Source of the DNA: Stromatinia cepivora
Lineage: Eukaryota; Ascomycota; Leotiomycetes; Helotiales; Sclerotiniaceae
Reading direction: 5' to 3'
Assembly: GCA_014898415.1 (NCBI GenBank)
Contig: RCTD01000024.1
Coordinates: 988,913 to 1,052,912, forward strand
DNA length: 64,000 nucleotides
Under the pieces are notes generated by a model. That model was not told where the DNA came from. It did not search any database and saw nothing but the letters and a program-made list of their open reading frames with translations. Shown one piece after another: positions 63,608 to 64,000 of this stretch. Position 1 is the first letter of the stretch. The number at the start of each line of letters is the position of its first letter. The position numbers and the translations under genes were made by a program.

Positions 63608-63723
63608 TGCTATTAAATTTTAGGATATTAAAGTTTGTATTGATATTGTTTTATCTATGAGTTATTAAATATACAAATGAAACGGTATCAATATAGACTT
63701 TAATATCTTCAAATTTAATAGCA
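63608..63723. repeat. Inverted repeat with 44 bp arms near the telomere
   Basis: Left arm 63608-63651 (TGCTATTAAATTTTAGGATA...) and right arm 63680-63723 (...ATCTTCAAATTTAATAGCA) pair with about six mismatches, mostly transition type, around a 28 bp loop. It could form a stem-loop or be a small inverted-repeat element. Confidence 0.82.
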
Positions 63724-63846
63724 CTTTTACCCGCCCCCGGTGAGGTACTCTGTTGTTTTTATATATCAACCTTATAGGATTTAAAATAGAAACAACCCAT
63801 AAAGCTTTCATAAACCCGAAGGGTAACCCGTTCGTGTATGTGCCCG
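63724..63846. other. GC-richer telomere-adjacent spacer
   Basis: Unique-looking sequence between the inverted repeat and the telomere, with TTTTACCCGCCCCCGGTGAG at its start and CCCGAAGGGTAACCCGTTCG near its end. It has noticeably more C and G than the rest of the window and no open frame. Confidence 0.6.
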
Positions 63847-64000
63847 TTAGGGTTAGGGTTAGGGTTAGGGTTAGGGTTAGGGTTAGGGTTAGGGTTAGGG
63901 TTAGGGTTAGGGTTAGGGTTAGGGTTAGGGTTAGGGTTAGGGTTAGGGTTAGGGTTAGGGTTAGGGTTAGGGTTAGGGTTAGGGTTAGGTTAGGGTTAGG
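63847..64000 (+). repeat. Telomere (TTAGGG)n
   Basis: About 25 tandem TTAGGG units running off the right end, G-rich strand 5' to 3' outward as expected at a chromosome right end. One 5 bp TTAGG variant occurs near 63985-63989. Confidence 0.97.

Noticed and set aside
1..64000. Mitochondrial or bacterial origin suggested by very low GC
   Set aside because: A terminal (TTAGGG)n tract, LTR retrotransposons with nuclear-type TSDs, Tc1/mariner and a telomere-linked helicase all indicate nuclear fungal DNA. Low GC is explained by transitions.
1..64000. Predicted membrane proteins from Phe/Ile/Tyr-rich open frames
   Set aside because: C-to-T and G-to-A change turns many codons into Phe, Ile, Tyr, Asn and Lys, so hydrophobicity here is not evidence of membrane segments.

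Overview
The window is the right end of a nuclear chromosome of a filamentous ascomycete (Pezizomycotina-like fungus). It finishes in 154 bp of (TTAGGG)n with the G-rich strand running off the 3' end. Almost everything before that is extremely AT-rich, RIP-mutated transposon DNA. Coding frames can be followed for kilobases, but they are broken by TAA/TAG/TGA where CAA, CAG, CGA or TGG is expected, and paired repeats differ almost only by C/T and G/A transitions. No intact host gene was found. The species cannot be named from the sequence.

Bases 1-51894 form one nested retrotransposon pile whose layers can be ordered from target-site duplications (TSDs). (i) Copy A of an ~11.2 kb Ty3/Gypsy family (minus strand) starts outside the window and runs to 10069; it carries a 1.68 kb gag-only LTR element (890-2565). 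(ii) Copia-1 (plus) inserted into copy A at 10070. (iii) Copia-1 was split by Copia-D (11685-19966) and by Gypsy copy C (22641-51103, minus). (iv) Copy C was split by Gypsy copy B (26489-38239, plus) and by Copia-2 (40251-45731, plus). (v) A 529 bp solo LTR sits inside the 5' LTR of copy B. With the insertions removed, copies B and C have nearly the same length (about 11,217 and 11,222 bp).

The Gypsy family is the most interesting item. After gag, protease, RT/RNase H and integrase it carries a further sense open frame of about 1,060 codons before the 3' LTR, kept colinear in copies B and C and partly in A. I cannot assign it to a known domain. Comparing the copies with the one-way direction of RIP points to its likely start codon.

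From 51895 the sequence changes character. It holds the 5' LTR of another copia, a Tc1/mariner element with TA duplications, an inverted copia fragment, a GC-rich hairpin-like island and a 213 bp duplication. Next comes a ~5 kb decayed telomere-linked RecQ-type helicase gene transcribed toward the telomere (56164-61120), whose Walker A, DECH and C2H2 finger residues are erased by transitions. From 61380 to 63846 there are subtelomeric tandem arrays (AT-rich array, 45 bp, 164 bp, 22-23 bp with G-runs), a 44 bp-arm inverted repeat and a short GC-richer spacer, then the telomere.
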